Below, piece by piece: positions 1 to 11,388 of a stretch of DNA of 64,000 nucleotides (positions within the stretch are counted from its first letter, which is position 1; each line of letters opens with the position of its first letter). A program made the position numbers and the translations under genes. The stretch comes from Isoetes taiwanensis (lineage: Eukaryota; Streptophyta; Lycopodiopsida; Isoetales; Isoetaceae), in the NCBI GenBank assembly GCA_021234155.1, contig JAJEKV010000041.1, positions 4,082,829-4,146,828 of the forward strand, written 5' to 3'. Under the pieces are notes generated by a model. That model was not told the origin of the DNA. It saw nothing but the letters and a program-made list of their open reading frames with translations, and ran no database searches.

Positions 1-907
1 CTTTGGGGGCAACACATAGGCCAGTTGGTCTCCGTGGAAACAAACATGACAAACATTTACTAATAATAATCATGAGATTTTCCCTCCAAATAACATTTAC
101 TCCCTCTCCAAATTGAATTAAATATCTACATGACGATGACATGAACGCATGATATTTTATGTGTTGTAGCCACTGGAATTGGCATGTATAATTAGCCCTC
201 CTCCTTGGAATAGACATGTATAATTAGCTCGCCTATGTGACAGTAAATGACAATTTATTACATCCACTATAGTGCTATCAATTCAACATCATTTGCCACA
301 CATCCCCTACATATATGGAAGACAGACACACAACGGCATTACATTGTCTAAGCATTTCACCTCTCTTGACTATATGTTACACGTATTTGCTATTACTCAA
401 CATCTTTTATGCTAATCATAATGCACAACCTTTGATCCCATTGCTTATGTCATGATTTGGTTAGCTTTTGGACGCCCATTTTTCACCATAAATTTAATCA
501 CGATTACCATTGCAGGCCTATAATTTATACTTCCACAAACCACTATAACCATCAGTGATGACTTTAAGGTGTGAAACTTCGTAAAGTTGCTATATTTTAC
601 CATTTTTTAAAATCGGGATTCGATGGTTTACTAGGATGCGTAGGCTAAAGAACTTCATAAAATCGCCAGAATCTGATAATATTACATCTCGATTATAGTA
701 AATTCGCCAATTTAATGGACATTTTACAGTAAAAACCTCAATTTTATGGTAAAACATCCAATTCTACTAAATTCGTTTCTATAGAAATGTTGGAAAAATA
801 AGAAACAATCGCCACAATTTCAATAGTTTAGAAGCAGCTAGAGGATGATAAAGTCATCACTGATAACCATATATCCAGCTTCCAAATTTCATAATGGCAG
901 ATGTTCG
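1..907. other. intergenic, no gene seen
   Basis: AT-rich sequence with no ORF of note, no splice-like exon and no recognisable RNA gene or transposon terminus. It is bounded on the right by the SINE target duplication at 908. Confidence 0.6.
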
Positions 908-1075
908 AAATTGTAAGATACGCTCATCGCGGTGGTGGTTTAGTGGTAAGGCCTTGGGTTGGGGTGACCCCCACCAGGGTTCAAAACCCATTAGCTACCA
1001 TCAGGTGGGAGATGTGGATGAATGCAAGTCCCACCAACCTTGCCTTGAAACAAAAAAATAAAAATTGTAAGATAC
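908..1075 (+). mobile_element. tRNA-derived SINE with target-site duplications
   Basis: The body (922-1061) carries an RNA polymerase III A box (TGGTTTAGTGG, 936-946) and B box (GGTTCAAAACC, 978-988) at tRNA-like spacing. It ends in an A-rich tail (about 1045-1063). The flanks are a perfect 14-bp direct repeat, AAATTGTAAGATAC, at 908-921 and 1062-1075. Promoter boxes, A-rich 3' end and target duplication together define a SINE of about 140 bp. Family members are copied by LINE machinery and encode no protein. A short ORF runs through it but is not a gene. Confidence 0.88.
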
Positions 1076-1154
1076 ATCTTCCTCTATTGTACTCCCTTCA
1101 CTTTCAAAGTAAAAAATCTCATTGTGTACCTCATTGTGAGATCGAACAATGCAG

Positions 1155-1574
1155 AGGGACATCAATCCATACACAACATTAATTAACTATAACAAAGTAG
1201 TAGGGACATCAATCCATACACAACATTAATTAACTATAAGGGTGAAAGCATGCTACGGTGTACCACTTTTGGAACCCTCAAAAGTACCTACACTGGGTAC
1301 TTTTAAAACTGGTACTTTCTACTTTTTCTTTCCATTAAAATCAATCCAAAAATTTTGAGTTGAAGGTCAATAACATATCAATCTATAGTATTAGAGGATG
1401 ACAATACTATTAGAGACTAAAATGGATGAATAAACTCTCAAACTTATTGTTTATTGAGACATTAATGCAAGTTCCCAGTACCCAGTGTTGGGTACTTTTC
1501 TGGGTAGTTTCGCACTCCCTAAAAAGAACTTTAGATGGTACACCCTAGCATGCTTTCACCCATAACAAAGTAGT
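1155..1574. repeat. 47-bp tandem duplication, second copy split by a MITE
   Basis: A 47-bp unit (1155-1201) is repeated from 1202. The second copy stops at 1239, where the MITE at 1240-1561 intervenes, and resumes at 1562-1574. The first copy therefore preserves the uninterrupted target sequence. Confidence 0.85.
1240..1561. mobile_element. MITE (non-autonomous DNA transposon)
   Basis: A 322-bp element with no coding sequence. Its terminal inverted repeats begin GGGTGAAAGCATGCTA and match over about 25 bp with one mismatch (1240-1264 against 1537-1561). ATAA is duplicated on both sides (1236-1239 and 1562-1565), and the intact neighbouring copy of the target shows a single ATAA. The interior is AT-rich with GGGTACTTTT-type subterminal repeats. 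The superfamily is uncertain: a 4-bp duplication is unusual, and a 3-bp duplication with a longer terminus is possible. Confidence 0.82.
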
Positions 1575-1746
1575 ATCATATATCTGTAGTACAATATCTA
1601 AGATCAAATTCGTATTTTTTGGCACAATGGTTTTTTATCGTTACCAATGAATCTGAGAGAGTTGCTCTATATTACCCTTGCCCACATCAAAGCACATTGT
1701 TTATCCTAATTAACATTGAAATCAGTGCCTCTTCAAATTGTTAGTA

Positions 1747-1776
1747 AAGCCTAGCAATGCCGGGCACCGTAACTAG
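1747..1776 (+). mobile_element. Helitron 3' terminus
   Basis: A GC-rich hairpin (1749-1765, slightly decayed left arm) is followed at 11 nt by CTAG and then a T. This is the canonical Helitron 3' end inserted before T. The same terminus occurs in opposite orientation at 43468-43496. The body would extend leftward; the 5' TC end was not located. Confidence 0.6.
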
Positions 1777-4604
1777 TAAGGGTTAATACAAAATTTATAA
1801 CCCATGGGGTTAAAATATAACCGCCCAATTTTTAAAAAATATATATATACTATTGGAACAAATGTGTATGCCATTATCATAAAATATTAATGTTTAAGCT
1901 AATATAACATGTGGACTATAATTACCCAAAACCATACTTTTTTATTTGCCCCTTACAATAATTATTTTAATTTTCTTGGAGTAAAACTGATCATGTTGTG
2001 TGTCTATAAGTAATTGCATTTGGATTTAAAAGCATTGCAATAAATTGGAGATTTGATTCGATAAATTTGGGTCAATTGAGGTAAGGGAGCATGGACAAAT
2101 TTTTTGACAATTCGCACACAAATGGTAAACAATGCCCGTTATCAATTTGGCCAATTCTATTCAAACAATTCGATAAAAAAAAGGGAACACTGTCAAGGCT
2201 AATCATCTCCATATCCAGATGGTTAAGACAATAAAAAATTTATAGCATCCTGTCTAAATAGCAAGATTTTTCTTCTCGATTTCTATGGTCTTTGTTCATC
2301 ATTATTTTGAATGCATATCTTGACATGCATCTCTTATTCCATTTACACCACTTCTCCAATGGTACCTGCAACAAGGAATCAAAAATGTAAAGGCACTACC
2401 AAGACACATAGAAAATGATGAATTTGCTCACCATACAAAGCATATAGACAAAATAAAATTAGGAACTGCATAGAAAATGCAACAAGTGATCTAATTCTAG
2501 TTTGAAAGAAAATGAATGTTGCTTTCTATGCGCTTGCAAATGCAGCAAGATAACATTTAGAGCAACTTTGTGGTCAGAAAATCGATGTTATGTAGAAGGG
2601 AATTGCATTGTCATATAAAGAATTTTTGCACTGCCAGCTGATGTGGTTATTTATGCCTTGCTAAAGGATGTGGTTATTTATGCCTTGCTAAAGGATGGAT
2701 CATGAGCTAAGGAGAAACAACCTCGATTGCATTAAGTAAATTCGCTAATTTCGGTAGCTATGCCTTGAATTTGACATTCATGCCTTGCTAGATCATTACA
2801 TAGGGAGGAAAGACTCGAACAATTCCATGTTGGGCTTTGGATGTCAACTGATCCTCCATCAATTACATGAGCTCATGTATTCACTAGATTTATCTTATTT
2901 AAACGTACATGTTCACATTGTTCAACCCTTGCCAATGTATCTGGATCATGATATATTTTACGGGCGATGGTGCAAACATAACACCATAAGATGTGGAAAA
3001 ATGCGTTTGAGATATAATGAAATGAAGCTAAAAAACATTTTGATGGTCCTAAATAGAGAAATGCTCGCGGTGGCCTTGGCCGCCACGATAACCAATCCAA
3101 AAGTAATAAGTCCAATGCAAAAGCAACTCCTATGCTTTCTTTAATGTATTTTCCAACTTATGCAAGTGCTCATGTGTTATCAGCTAAGTTGTATTGTAAG
3201 GCAATGCTATACCATGTGTGTATTAACAATACATATTTGACCCATGTTCAAATATCTTAAGAGTTGTATTGTAAGGCAATGCTATGCCATGTGTGTATTC
3301 ACGATACATATTTGACCCCATGTTCAAATATCTTAGAGGAGGAGAAAGCTTTACAAGTATAAACATTAACTCCAACCTTTGTTTAGCCCAACAAGTGGCT
3401 TTCTAACAAAAATTAGAGCCACGACATTTGACACAATCTTGATGCTGTTCTGTCATGGTTGTGACAAACGATCACTTATCACATCAAGATTGTGACAAGA
3501 TATGGAGTTTGACGGGTTCTCCTTGCTTTGACACCATAATACTTCCATACTTCTAAAAATACTATCTATCTATCTATTGTATCATATTGCCCTATGGACG
3601 AGCTGTCACTCTTAGTCGAGCTACACCTCTTTTTGCAAGTCCCATACTCTCAGTCAAATTGCAGCTCTTTTTGCAAGTCCCACACTGGATCATGAAGAGA
3701 TGACATATGCAAACTTAATGTTATATTATACTAATACTTGGATTAAGTGATTTGCAAGTTGGTGGTGCCACCTCTAAAGTTGAACTTTAAACAAGTGGGC
3801 AATTTCTGTTGGACATGATTAAGCATCACTAGAGACATTCTGGAGGGACCCATCAATCAGCAAATGATTAAGTTTCTTCTCATGGATAGAGCTAAAGTGA
3901 TGGTGAAATAAAGCTTGGATTACCTGGAAAGATTCTTCTGTGTTCATTTTGGTCACCCTCTTCGTTTTCTAGTGAGAGTATTGATGGTCATTTACTAGCC
4001 ATGTGGTCTGTTTTCCAGAGCAGAAACTAATGAACATCAATGCCTTTCTTTTTTTCGTTCTTTGTCTGCTTATGAAGAAGAGCTTTGTTCATGTGCTTAC
4101 GCTGACATCTCTATTCTTCACATGCCCTGCCCAGTGGGGCCTCTAGTGGTCCTGCTGTTTGTTTCTTACCTTAGTGCTTAAGTATAGATTCTGACATCAT
4201 CCCAGCTGCATCAAGACTTCAAAACCAATACAGTAATAAATTTAAAATACACAGCAATTGTTCTTTACAACGGGCCAGCACCATAAAATCTGCAATATTT
4301 TAAGCATAAAAAAGAATAACCAAACGAACTGTCATGATCTCAAGATGTGCTCAGAAATGGGCAACATCATTTAATAAGCAAGCACCCAATTATCTGCTTT
4401 TGTAATTTGTTTTCGACAGTGAAGAAGCACGCATAAATTTTTCTTTTCCATTTTGTATCTATATGTGTGAAAGTTAGCTGTAACTTACTGTTGGGTCAGC
4501 GGTCTACAAGTTGACCAAAGAGGAAGCCAAACGGAACTGTTGCAATAAACACCATATGGTGGCATCTGCTCAAACTTCAAGTGGGCAATGGGCATCTTCT
4601 CGAA
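1777..4604. repeat. intergenic with small tandem duplications
   Basis: No convincing gene. Two local duplications are visible: a 27-bp unit twice at 2640-2693, and a 75-bp unit twice at 3187-3336 with a few mismatches. A short (CTAT)n tract lies near 3566. A 119-codon ORF at 2785-3144 has no recognisable domain and overlaps another ORF on the opposite strand, so it is not called. The 3' UTR of the IQD gene must lie just left of 4605, but no poly(A) site was assigned. Confidence 0.55.
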
Positions 4605-6489
4605 TTAATTGTGTAGAGGCATTGGCACCCCTTTCAAGCTAGGGCTCCTTTGGGCAAACCCTTTGGAGGACTTAGAGGGAGCTCCAAAACTGCTAACAGA
4701 GCCTTCATAGATAGGATAAGATAGTCTTTTCTTTGCTGATGATAATGCACCTTTATCTGGAGTACCAGGCCTCTGTCTAGGAGTGCTATGGGAGCGTACC
4801 TTAGCTTTTGCAGATTGGGTTGGTGCCATGTAGCTAGGCAATGTGTGAGCACTGGCAGAGCTTTCATCATCTCTGAAAGAGCTTACATTAGACAAATTTC
4901 CATAACGTAAGGCAGCCAAGGGCATGCTAGGAGTACTCAGAGCACTTGATGCCACACTCATTTGGTCATCTATGAGCCTGCTAATAGCACGAGGACTTGC
5001 AGACTTGACAAGAACACGTGTTGGCTTTCCAGGAGTTTTGGGTGATTGGCTTGTTATCTGTGCTGAACCTGGAGTGCCGTTATGGCTGGAGCAATTTGCT
5101 GCCAAGCTCTTGCTGCTTGTGCTTAATCTGGCCAAAATGGTTTCGACGTTCTTAGCTGCATCCTCTTTCTTTTTAACTGGAGTTTCGACTTCATTGGTAC
5201 TACTGTCTAACCTGTTTTCCCAAGGCCTTGCAGCCATCCACCTCTCTAGCCAGCTCCATCCCCAAGGTGCTTTCTCGGGATCACAATCTATAAACGTACT
5301 GGCAGCTTCCTCACCCGTCTTCCATAGCTTATGTATATTCAGCATCATAATCAAGCTTCAGATTCCGAGACAAATAAATCACAAGTTACAAGAATTGAAA
5401 TGAAAGGTGTTAGAAACCTGGTGAGAAAATGCATATGCCAATGCTCGTTCGCGTTTAAGTGCAGCTTCTTGTGTTTTCTGCATTCTTGCTTGCATCTCTT
5501 CTGCTGATAAATTGCTATCGTTCCAATACTTGTTGGAATTTTTGTCATTTATAACACTCTCACTCTTAGCATCCTGGGAATTGCATTCTGACTGCAAGAT
5601 AAACATAATTTTATTCACATATGTTCCGAAACTAGGAAAGAGAACCTTGGAAAAATAGTCTTACCATAGCTTTTTTCCGAAGCTCCTGCTGCTTCAGTTG
5701 AAGCAGTTGGCGTTGGACTGCTTGGCCTTCCTCTGACATTCTGACCCTTCTTGCCCGAACCCGAGCTTGAACTCTAACCAGGGCTTGCATGCATTTGAGG
5801 GTGGACATTGCTTGTCTTCTAACCGTATGCCCTCGAACCAAAGCTTGCAATCTGACCAGTCCTTTGAGGGCACGCAATGCCCTTCTTGCCTTTTGAATAA
5901 AACCCAAGAAAAATATCGGGCACCGAAGCAAATTGGGAGGTGGGTGCAAAAGCTTTAAGTTAGAATTCGTACCAGGTATCCTCGAAACGCTGTTTGAATC
6001 CGAATGGCTGCCCAATCTTCCACGGATCTGCCCCCATAAAATGAAGCACGCCCTGAACTGGTGGTGAGCCGAACAACTGCTGCAGCTGCCTGGGCTGCTG
6101 CTACCGCAGCTTCGGCTGCTGCAGCCGTTGCCACAGCAACTGCCAAAGCATGCTTGCTCTGCTCTGCTTCAGCCTTAATTAGGGCTTTTTCCGAATTTTC
6201 ATTGCCCGATTCCTTCCCCACTATTACACGCGATTCTTGATGAGATGACCTCCCGAATCCCCATTTCTTTTTTTCCTTTTTCTGAAGAAAACAGAACGCA
6301 TTATGTGTGAGACGAGCTTACATAACAAATGAGAACTGGCAAGAGCATCTCAAGCTCAAGTACCGTTTCTTTGGAGCCCTCTGTCTTTTCTGAAGATCTT
6401 GACGAGCGGTCTTCCTTTTTCTCTGTTTCTTTCGATGGGGATCTAAACGCCTTTTTCACAGCGGAAAACCAGTTTCCTTTCTTTCCCAT
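4605..6489 (-). CDS. IQD family calmodulin-binding protein (IQ67 domain)
   Basis: Minus-strand gene in five coding exons: 6489-6364, 6281-5973, 5889-5665, 5591-5418 and 5327-4605. All introns are GT-AG and phase 0, giving 518 residues. The start ATG opens [15 protein letters not shown], the usual IQD N-terminus. An Ala-rich stretch precedes the IQ67 domain (about 130-193). That domain holds three spaced IQ motifs ([37 protein letters not shown]) and the family's hallmark intron between Leu145 and Ala146. [10 protein letters not shown] lies at 300-309, and a DUF4005-like segment ([15 protein letters not shown]) at 443-457. The length is typical. IQD proteins bind apo- and Ca-calmodulin and act as scaffolds at microtubules, plasma membrane or nucleus. 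The Arg/Ser-rich basic chain fits microtubule association, but this is inferred. No disabling mutation was seen. Confidence 0.95.
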
Positions 6490-6515
6490 GGCGTGGACTT
6501 CTGGACAATTACCAT
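6456..6515 (-). promoter_or_regulatory. upstream ORF overlapping the IQD start
   Basis: In the inferred 5' UTR exon (starting at 6529 after a TTGCAG acceptor) an ATG at 6515 opens a 19-codon reading frame. It is out of frame with the IQD ATG at 6489 and ends in TGA at 6458-6456, inside the coding region. If used, it would reduce translation of the main ORF. Its context (AGCATGG) is moderate. Confidence 0.4.
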
Positions 6516-7400
6516 GCTCTTATTATTTCCTGCAAGCAGAAGAGATCTGTTAATTTACATTGCGGAATCTGATGAAACAAGGGACAGCATTGAAATCCTA
6601 AAAATGATCAAAGAACTGTCCTTGAAATGTGGTTACTTTCCCTGTTGATACAGACTACAACAGTTGGTTCATGAGAAAAACAACTAGAAAGTGTCCTACA
6701 TTTGTCTGGGGCAATACAATCGCGTCTTTTCATTCTGATTCATGAAGTAGAAAAAGGATAACGTACAATTTGCAATCTGAGAAGATAAGCCGTCGGAATT
6801 AAGAAGTTCAATGAATGCGAGCTAAGAAAACGCTTGGTCTAACTAAGAGCTTGCTCATATCATCGCACATTTAGCAGGTCACTTCAGTACTCTTTATTTC
6901 AGCGCATTTCCGGCAGCCACGTTTGGCCATTATCCAACTACGAATCGAAATAATATACAAAATGCAATGCTTGAATTTCAAGCTTCAACAAGAAACAGAG
7001 CAGATTCATGCCACAAGTAGCTGATTCTTGGAAACTTTAACATAAATGCAATTTGCTAATGTGCAATGAGATAAGGCTAAAAAGATGAAGTAAGCTTACC
7101 TTATATTGCATCATAAAGAAGATTCCGAAGATCCCAAAGATTTTGAATGGGCAAAACCATCGCCAAAAATGTGGAGCTTTCGAAGCGGACAATGGCTTCA
7201 ATTGAAGCTGTTTGATGAAGAAAAAGGCATACAAGGGCATGCGAACAACCCAAGCCGGAAAAGGACGAGCCTAGTGCTTTCTTATGCCGCCATCGCCATC
7301 CCTTCTGCTTCGTTGGAAATATGGCTCTTTGTACACTCTGGCATCCACGTTGAAATATTTGTGCCATGCTGCATCAGCTAATTGTCTCTTTTAAAAAGTG
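6490..7400 (-). other. probable 5' UTR exons, UTR intron and proximal promoter of the IQD gene
   Basis: A good acceptor (CTGCTTGCAG, exon from 6529) lies 40 nt before the start codon. A strong donor (ATAAG followed by GTAAGC) ends a candidate non-coding exon at 7100, implying a UTR intron of about 570 bp (7099-6530). Many IQD genes have such a leader intron. The transcription start cannot be placed. ORFs on both strands at 7101-7381 have no recognisable domain and are treated as leader sequence. Confidence 0.4.
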
Positions 7401-7699
7401 ATCAATCAGTCCACAACCACTATCTTAACGTAACCACGGAAAAGAAACTAGGCCCGCCTTTTCATTATTGAAAACTGTTCTTGTCTACAGATGAAATTGT
7501 TTTTAGAATTGCTACTTTTTGGCATGTTTGTTGGGGCGTATTTTGTGTATATCTGAAGATCTACCATCTCGAGTTTTTTTGTTCTTTTTCTGGCAGTAGA
7601 GTTTTTTTGGTAATTTTTTTGTGGGGTTATGTGCTAAAAAGTTTTAAGATCCACTGAAAAATCCAAGAATTCAAAAAATGCATTTGCCACAAACTTCTT

Positions 7700-7785
7700 A
7701 AAGGAAGAATTGAGATAGAGAGAGCATAGAGAGAATGAGAATGAGAATGAGAATGATTTTTTATCGTCCACTGAGGCCAATCGGC
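7700..7785. repeat. (GAGAAT)n microsatellite joined to a TTATCGTCCA motif
   Basis: Purine repeat GAGAAT (about 7730-7756) runs directly into T-rich sequence and CGTCCACTGAGGCC. The same arrangement, a simple repeat then T-run, GTCCA and GAGAC, recurs at 8069-8117, 11389-11440 and, on the minus strand, 31415-31560. Confidence 0.5.
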
Positions 7786-7805
7786 CTATGGGATCCACAA
7801 GGAAC

Positions 7806-7893
7806 GCAGCAAACTTATTACTGTCCGGGTTAAAAAAACCCCCGCCCCGAAGGGTTTTCGAGGGAAAAACCGTGGCAGTAATAAGAATGCTGT
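7806..7893. repeat. short hairpin element, copy 1
   Basis: Two 18-nt arms (7806-7823 and 7876-7893) are inverted repeats; the inner ten bases, CTTATTACTG and CAGTAATAAG, pair perfectly. They enclose a 52-bp core with AAAACCC, GGGTTTT and a further AAAACC segment. The core closely matches the one at 55514-55560, but the arms there have another sequence. No coding capacity. Class unknown. Confidence 0.6.
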
Positions 7894-9255
7894 CAAACTG
7901 TACAAGTATACATCAATGTATATATACATGTCAAGTGTGTGCCCGAGGACATAGCTGATCTCGCATGTCCATAACCTCCTGAAGGTATGATCCCAGCACC
8001 CGTACGGATGCTGTGCTCAATGTCACATGTAATGGCTGGCCAGGCCTGATCAACTCAGCATAGCGCGTCCGAATAGAATCTAATAGAGTAAGCATTTATT
8101 GTCCACAGAGACAAGGAATAGAAAGGGTGGCCACATGCAAAAGAATATTGGAAGTCTCCACACACACATCCCATCCCCCAAATGACGGAGAAGAGGCCCC
8201 TCACCTTCGAGTTTAATCCTGCAAACAATGGAGGCTCGGAATGGAACTTACAAAACAAATTTCGCTACCAATTTGAGGCTGCAACTTCCTTTTTTGAATC
8301 AAAGAAGGACATGTGGCCGCCATTACAGAAGAAGTAGGAAAACATAGGGATGACAATGCATGGTCCAATAGTAGGACATTAAACTCGCCATATTCGATAT
8401 CACATGTTCAAGTATAATCAAGACCAGTTTAGCATTGGAATGCAGTGAAATTTTTAGTGGTCTCGGCTGGCCATTTGGCTCCAAATTATCGATTTTGGCA
8501 AAGTTTCCTTGCCGGCTTCAGTAGGATAAGTTAGCTATGTAATAGCTGCAAATTCACATTTTGTAGCAGATTACTGGCAGTTAATGGCTAACTCATTATT
8601 TGGTGATCTGGGATATACCAACATGTTGGCCATTTGAGTTCTATGGATGAAAGAGATTGGCCAAGGAAATGGCCATTTCAAGTATAGAACATCCCTTTGT
8701 AGAATAACAATTTTCCAATATCCTTGTGGTCTCAATCAAAATCTATGCTTACTTACTAAATATGGAGATTACTAATCATAAAAATTAATATTTTTTGATA
8801 AACAAATACATTTTAGTTTTGGTACCAAAAGAATTTGATTGCATTCACCTCCTTTGGGTCTATAAACTTATAACCTTAGTTATTAGATTTATGTGGGTAT
8901 ATAAATTGAGGTGTTAGAAATAAATTATTAGTATGTTGCCTTAAACTCGAAACATTTAAAGAAGGACTATATTGAAAAAAAAATAGCAAAAATGGCCCTT
9001 TTATACTCCACTTCAATAGTTATGTAAGAAATGGCCAAATCATTGCACTTAGAAATTTTTTTAGGGGGCTTAAAACTTTCCCTGATGGAGTGTCTAAAAT
9101 CCATTGTCCTAAGGTGAAAGGTTTGAGATTGGCCATATGCAATTCACCATCATATACGATGGAGCTGCTTGTTGCATGAATGGAGCTGCTCATGTGGTTT
9201 GCAGTTGGCCATACTCAATTCATCATCACATGGAGTTGCTCATCTGGTTCACATT
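7894..9255. other. non-coding, TGGCCA-rich in its second half
   Basis: No gene recognised. From about 8460 the hexamer TGGCCA recurs roughly every 100 bp (for example near 8468, 8629, 8660, 8680, 9031, 9131 and 9206), far above chance. Two other patches in the window show the same enrichment. Confidence 0.45.
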
Positions 9256-9745
9256 GGCCATATGCAATTCACCATCACATGGAGCTACTCATGTGGTTCG
9301 AGATTGGCTATTGTAATGCTTCTTCTGAATTATATGGCGTCGCGCCGTATATCCCAAAAGACATTTTCCATCCAACAACAGCCGTCATATGGGCCCTTCA
9401 TTTAACTCGCGTCTGGGGTAGTCAGACAACAAGCAGAGGACATGGAAGTCATTCATCCCCAGCCCCTATAGGCTCTTACATTAGTGGAAGCAATATCATA
9501 TGACGTGGCCATATGCACTTCATCATCACATGGAGCTGCTCATGTGTTTTGAGATTGGCGATTGTGATGCTTCTTGCGAAATATACGTCATTCTGCCATA
9601 TATCCCGAAGGACATTTCCCATCCAACAACAGTTGTCGTATGGGCCCTTCATCCAACTCGCGCTAGACAACGAGCAGAGGACATGGACGTGTCATTCCTG
9701 CTCGTCCTCTACGACCTCCTACATTAGTGGAAGCAATACAACACA
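9256..9745. repeat. 251-bp diverged tandem duplication
   Basis: Sequence from 9256 is repeated at an offset of 251 bp (from 9507) through the segment ending TTAGTGGAAGCAATA. About 65-bp subrepeats built on CATATGCAATTCACCATC lie just upstream (9130-9256). Short overlapping ORFs here are by-products of the repeats. Confidence 0.65.
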
Positions 9746-10490
9746 TCAGCAATCGCACTAACAACAATAAACTACCTCGAAGGGTAGTGATAATCCATCC
9801 ATTTATCATATCAAATACATCGATACGTCAATACATCAATAGAGCTCCTATCCATGCTTAGACTCGAGGGGAAAGTCGACTGACGGCTGGGATCTCTAAA
9901 TAGAACATGTCGAGGTATGGCATTGACTTGGGCTGGCAATAGACAATGGCTAGGGTTGACCACTGCATCCCCCTCTTCTGTGCATACTTTGCAGATGGGT
10001 AAATCAGCTTTGCCGTGATTATAACCTGCCAGAGATGCAGTCTCATGCTATCACGAACAAGACTACTCCGAGATACGGTTGCATCTCCTCGAATCGATAA
10101 GGTAGGAAGGGTTGCATCTCCTCTTCTTGATGTGCAGTGGCTCCATGGATGGCTAGAAGATCGTGGCGACATACATCCTTTATCGACTGAACTCCCCAAA
10201 ACAAGAGCCAGCCGACACCTGCAACTCTTGAGAGTCAGCGTGACACCATTGGCCCAGGAAGTGTCGGACCCATAATCGGCCCACACGAAGTGACCGGCTA
10301 TAAGCCTATCCCGCTATGGGTCCCTAGTACCTGGCACCTGCACTCGGTAGGGAGCTCCTTCCACTTTGCGACTGCCCCTATTCTGCGTTGCTCAGTCACT
10401 CCATAGCCTTTGTAGCCTGGTGGGCTCTATGCACAGGAGGAGCAGCATTTACATAATGGTTGTTAAGTCTCTATCCCCCTTCCAATATAT
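9560..10490. mobile_element. LTR-like repeat fragment, family shared with 25.4-26.3 kb
   Basis: Blocks of this segment align in order with 25425-26310. Examples are the GACAATGGCTAGGGTTGACCACT block and the TGCATACTTTGCAGATGGGT block, and both end near CCCTTCCAATA. The copies are strongly diverged. The other copy has TGTGAC/GTCACA termini, so this is probably a truncated LTR of the same family. No coding sequence is supported. Confidence 0.55.
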
Positions 10491-10826
10491 GGAACATAAT
10501 AACCACTTTGGGCCCAGTCGTAATGGTTTACCATCTCTTATTGCATGGCCAGGAGAGGCTTTTGATTTGGGGGTTTTGCTTCTTGCGAATTGGAGCAACT
10601 CAATACTGAGTTTTGGAGCACAAATCATCGACTATTTTCTTGATTCTGGTAATATGCATTTTCAAAGCTGTAATTTTAGCTTTTTATTTTTAATATCATG
10701 TTGAGGGCTTTGTAATTCTGTCAGAAAAGATGGTTGTAACATTGTTATAGGGTCAAGCAGATGAACACTAGACAATCTTGTGCATTTTGTGGTTCACTCA
10801 TCTCCTCTACATCTAGATACAATAGC

Positions 10827-11125
10827 TAGTGATGGAGGAACTGCTACGAAGGAAAAGAATAAAACGCAAGAGAACTCAGAGAAAGAGCTCAACTTTTGAA
10901 CATTCAGGAAGTGCAGCTCCTTCTAGACATATATGAGGAGAAATGGAACCAGTTAGACAGAAAGAATGTAAAGGGTACACATTGGAAAGAAATCGCAAAT
11001 TGCCTCGCTAGTCAGAAACGAGCTTTGGATTTCCAAAACTCAGAACTCAATATAAGAAGAAGATTGATGCTGGACACTCTAAGTGGGTTTTTCTCTAGGA
11101 TTGAACCAAGGAATGCTTAATGAGA
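10827..11125 (+). pseudogene. trihelix / SANT-like DNA-binding domain fragment
   Basis: The frame from 10896 encodes a helix-rich stretch, VQLLLDIYEEKWNQLDRKN, followed by HWKEIA. That is the first two helices of a plant trihelix (Myb/SANT-like) domain. The third helix continues only after a frameshift near 11030, where another frame reads KLRTQYKKKID. The preceding basic stretch (10830-10895) is separated by a stop. No start, partner exons or long ORF are visible. Trihelix proteins bind GT elements; this copy is read as a broken relic. Confidence 0.5.
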
Positions 11126-11388
11126 TTAAGCAAACAGATCGCAAGCCATAAGATGAATATCCTTCTCAGGCATGTTCTCCGCTAATTTTAGATAATCGTG
11201 ATACTTTGATTATACCCAAGCTCGTCCAAGTGCATACATTCAACTTGATTGATAGTTCATCGCACCAATACCAATAGAAATTCAACAGTCACATTACCAA
11301 AAAAAATAAAAATAAAAAATAAAAAATAAAAAATCAACAGCCAATTACACAAACATCAACAAAAATTAACAATCTCATCAATCAATAC

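Noticed and set aside
901..1182. 93-codon plus-strand ORF
   Set aside because: It runs straight through the SINE promoter boxes, A tail and both target duplications; not a gene.
2785..3144. 119-codon ORF
   Set aside because: No domain, overlapping ORF on the opposite strand, AT-rich context and no splice or neighbour support.
3550..3600. CRISPR-like or structured repeat near the CTATCTAT tract
   Set aside because: Just a short simple repeat; no spaced direct repeats anywhere in the window resemble a CRISPR array.
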